Below, piece by piece: positions 44,130 through 44,174 of a stretch of DNA of 44,174 nucleotides. Every line of letters starts with the position of its first letter. The first letter of the stretch is position 1. Below the pieces are notes generated by a model, which had not been told where the DNA came from, made no database searches, and saw only the letters and a program-made list of their open reading frames with translations. Made by a program: the position numbers and the translations under genes. The DNA is from Bacillus sp. RO3 (GTDB taxonomy: Bacteria; Bacillota; Bacilli; Bacillales; Bacillaceae_B). Location: assembly GCF_012911895.1 (NCBI RefSeq), contig NZ_JAAXCV010000007.1:1-44174 (forward strand). Direction: 5' to 3'.

Positions 44130-44174
44130 ACGATATGAATGTTACAAAAGATCATGATTACTCTTAATATTACT

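Overview
This is a chromosomal segment of a low-GC Gram-positive bacterium of the family Bacillaceae. I base this on TTG/GTG starts behind strong GGAGG sites, the guaA-pbuG, groES-groEL, rex-ydiF and tsaEB-rimI-tsaD neighbourhoods in Bacillus order, two Tat systems with PhoD, a GlcT/RAT switch, purine riboswitches, CIRCE, and a G+C-rich palindromic repeat familiar from Bacillus intergenic regions. I cannot name the species. Nearly all genes are on the minus strand; the exceptions are ydiF and ydiL-ydiK.

Layout from low to high coordinate. 1-300: 5' end of a 16S rRNA gene (minus) with tandem promoters. 433-3650: glucose PTS permease ptsG and its antiterminator glcT, with RAT and terminator between them. 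3860-7490: pbuG and guaA, each behind its own guanine-class riboswitch. 7483-11865: a MoxR / DUF58 / transglutaminase operon. 12041-14454: nadE and pncB (NAD salvage). 14591-16300: a decaying zone with a Spo0M-like gene split by an in-frame TAG, dispersed repeats and a broken small membrane ORF. 16316-27822: a 14-gene Tad/Flp-type pilus or secretion locus. 28312-30280: alaX, a 50-residue protein and an empty stretch. 30285-33301: phoD-tatA-tatC with probable Pho boxes. 33363-35565: groES-groEL under CIRCE. 35834-38557: ydiL-ydiK (plus), a second tatA-tatC pair and rex (minus). 38703-40703: ABC-F gene ydiF. 40701-41080: a DnaA-box cluster. 41099-43757: tsaE-tsaB-rimI-tsaD. 43793-44129: tRNA-Asp and initiator tRNA-Met.

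The accessory core is the Tad-like locus. It holds CpaB (SAF), TadZ, TadA, TadB, TadC, a Flp-like prepilin, a VWA lipoprotein, a secreted repeat and glycine-zipper protein, four membrane proteins, and TadE- and TadG-like pseudopilins, mostly overlapping or tightly spaced. No prepilin peptidase gene is in the window. The proteins between Flp and TadE are the least explained part. A Spo0A-box-like site lies just upstream of a candidate promoter for the locus.

Other points of interest are the DnaA-box cluster between convergent ydiF and tsaD, the interrupted Spo0M-like gene, four TTCAAA-centred motifs spaced 20-21 bp apart after tatC, a long hairpin after guaA, and several relatives of dispersed Bacillus repeats.
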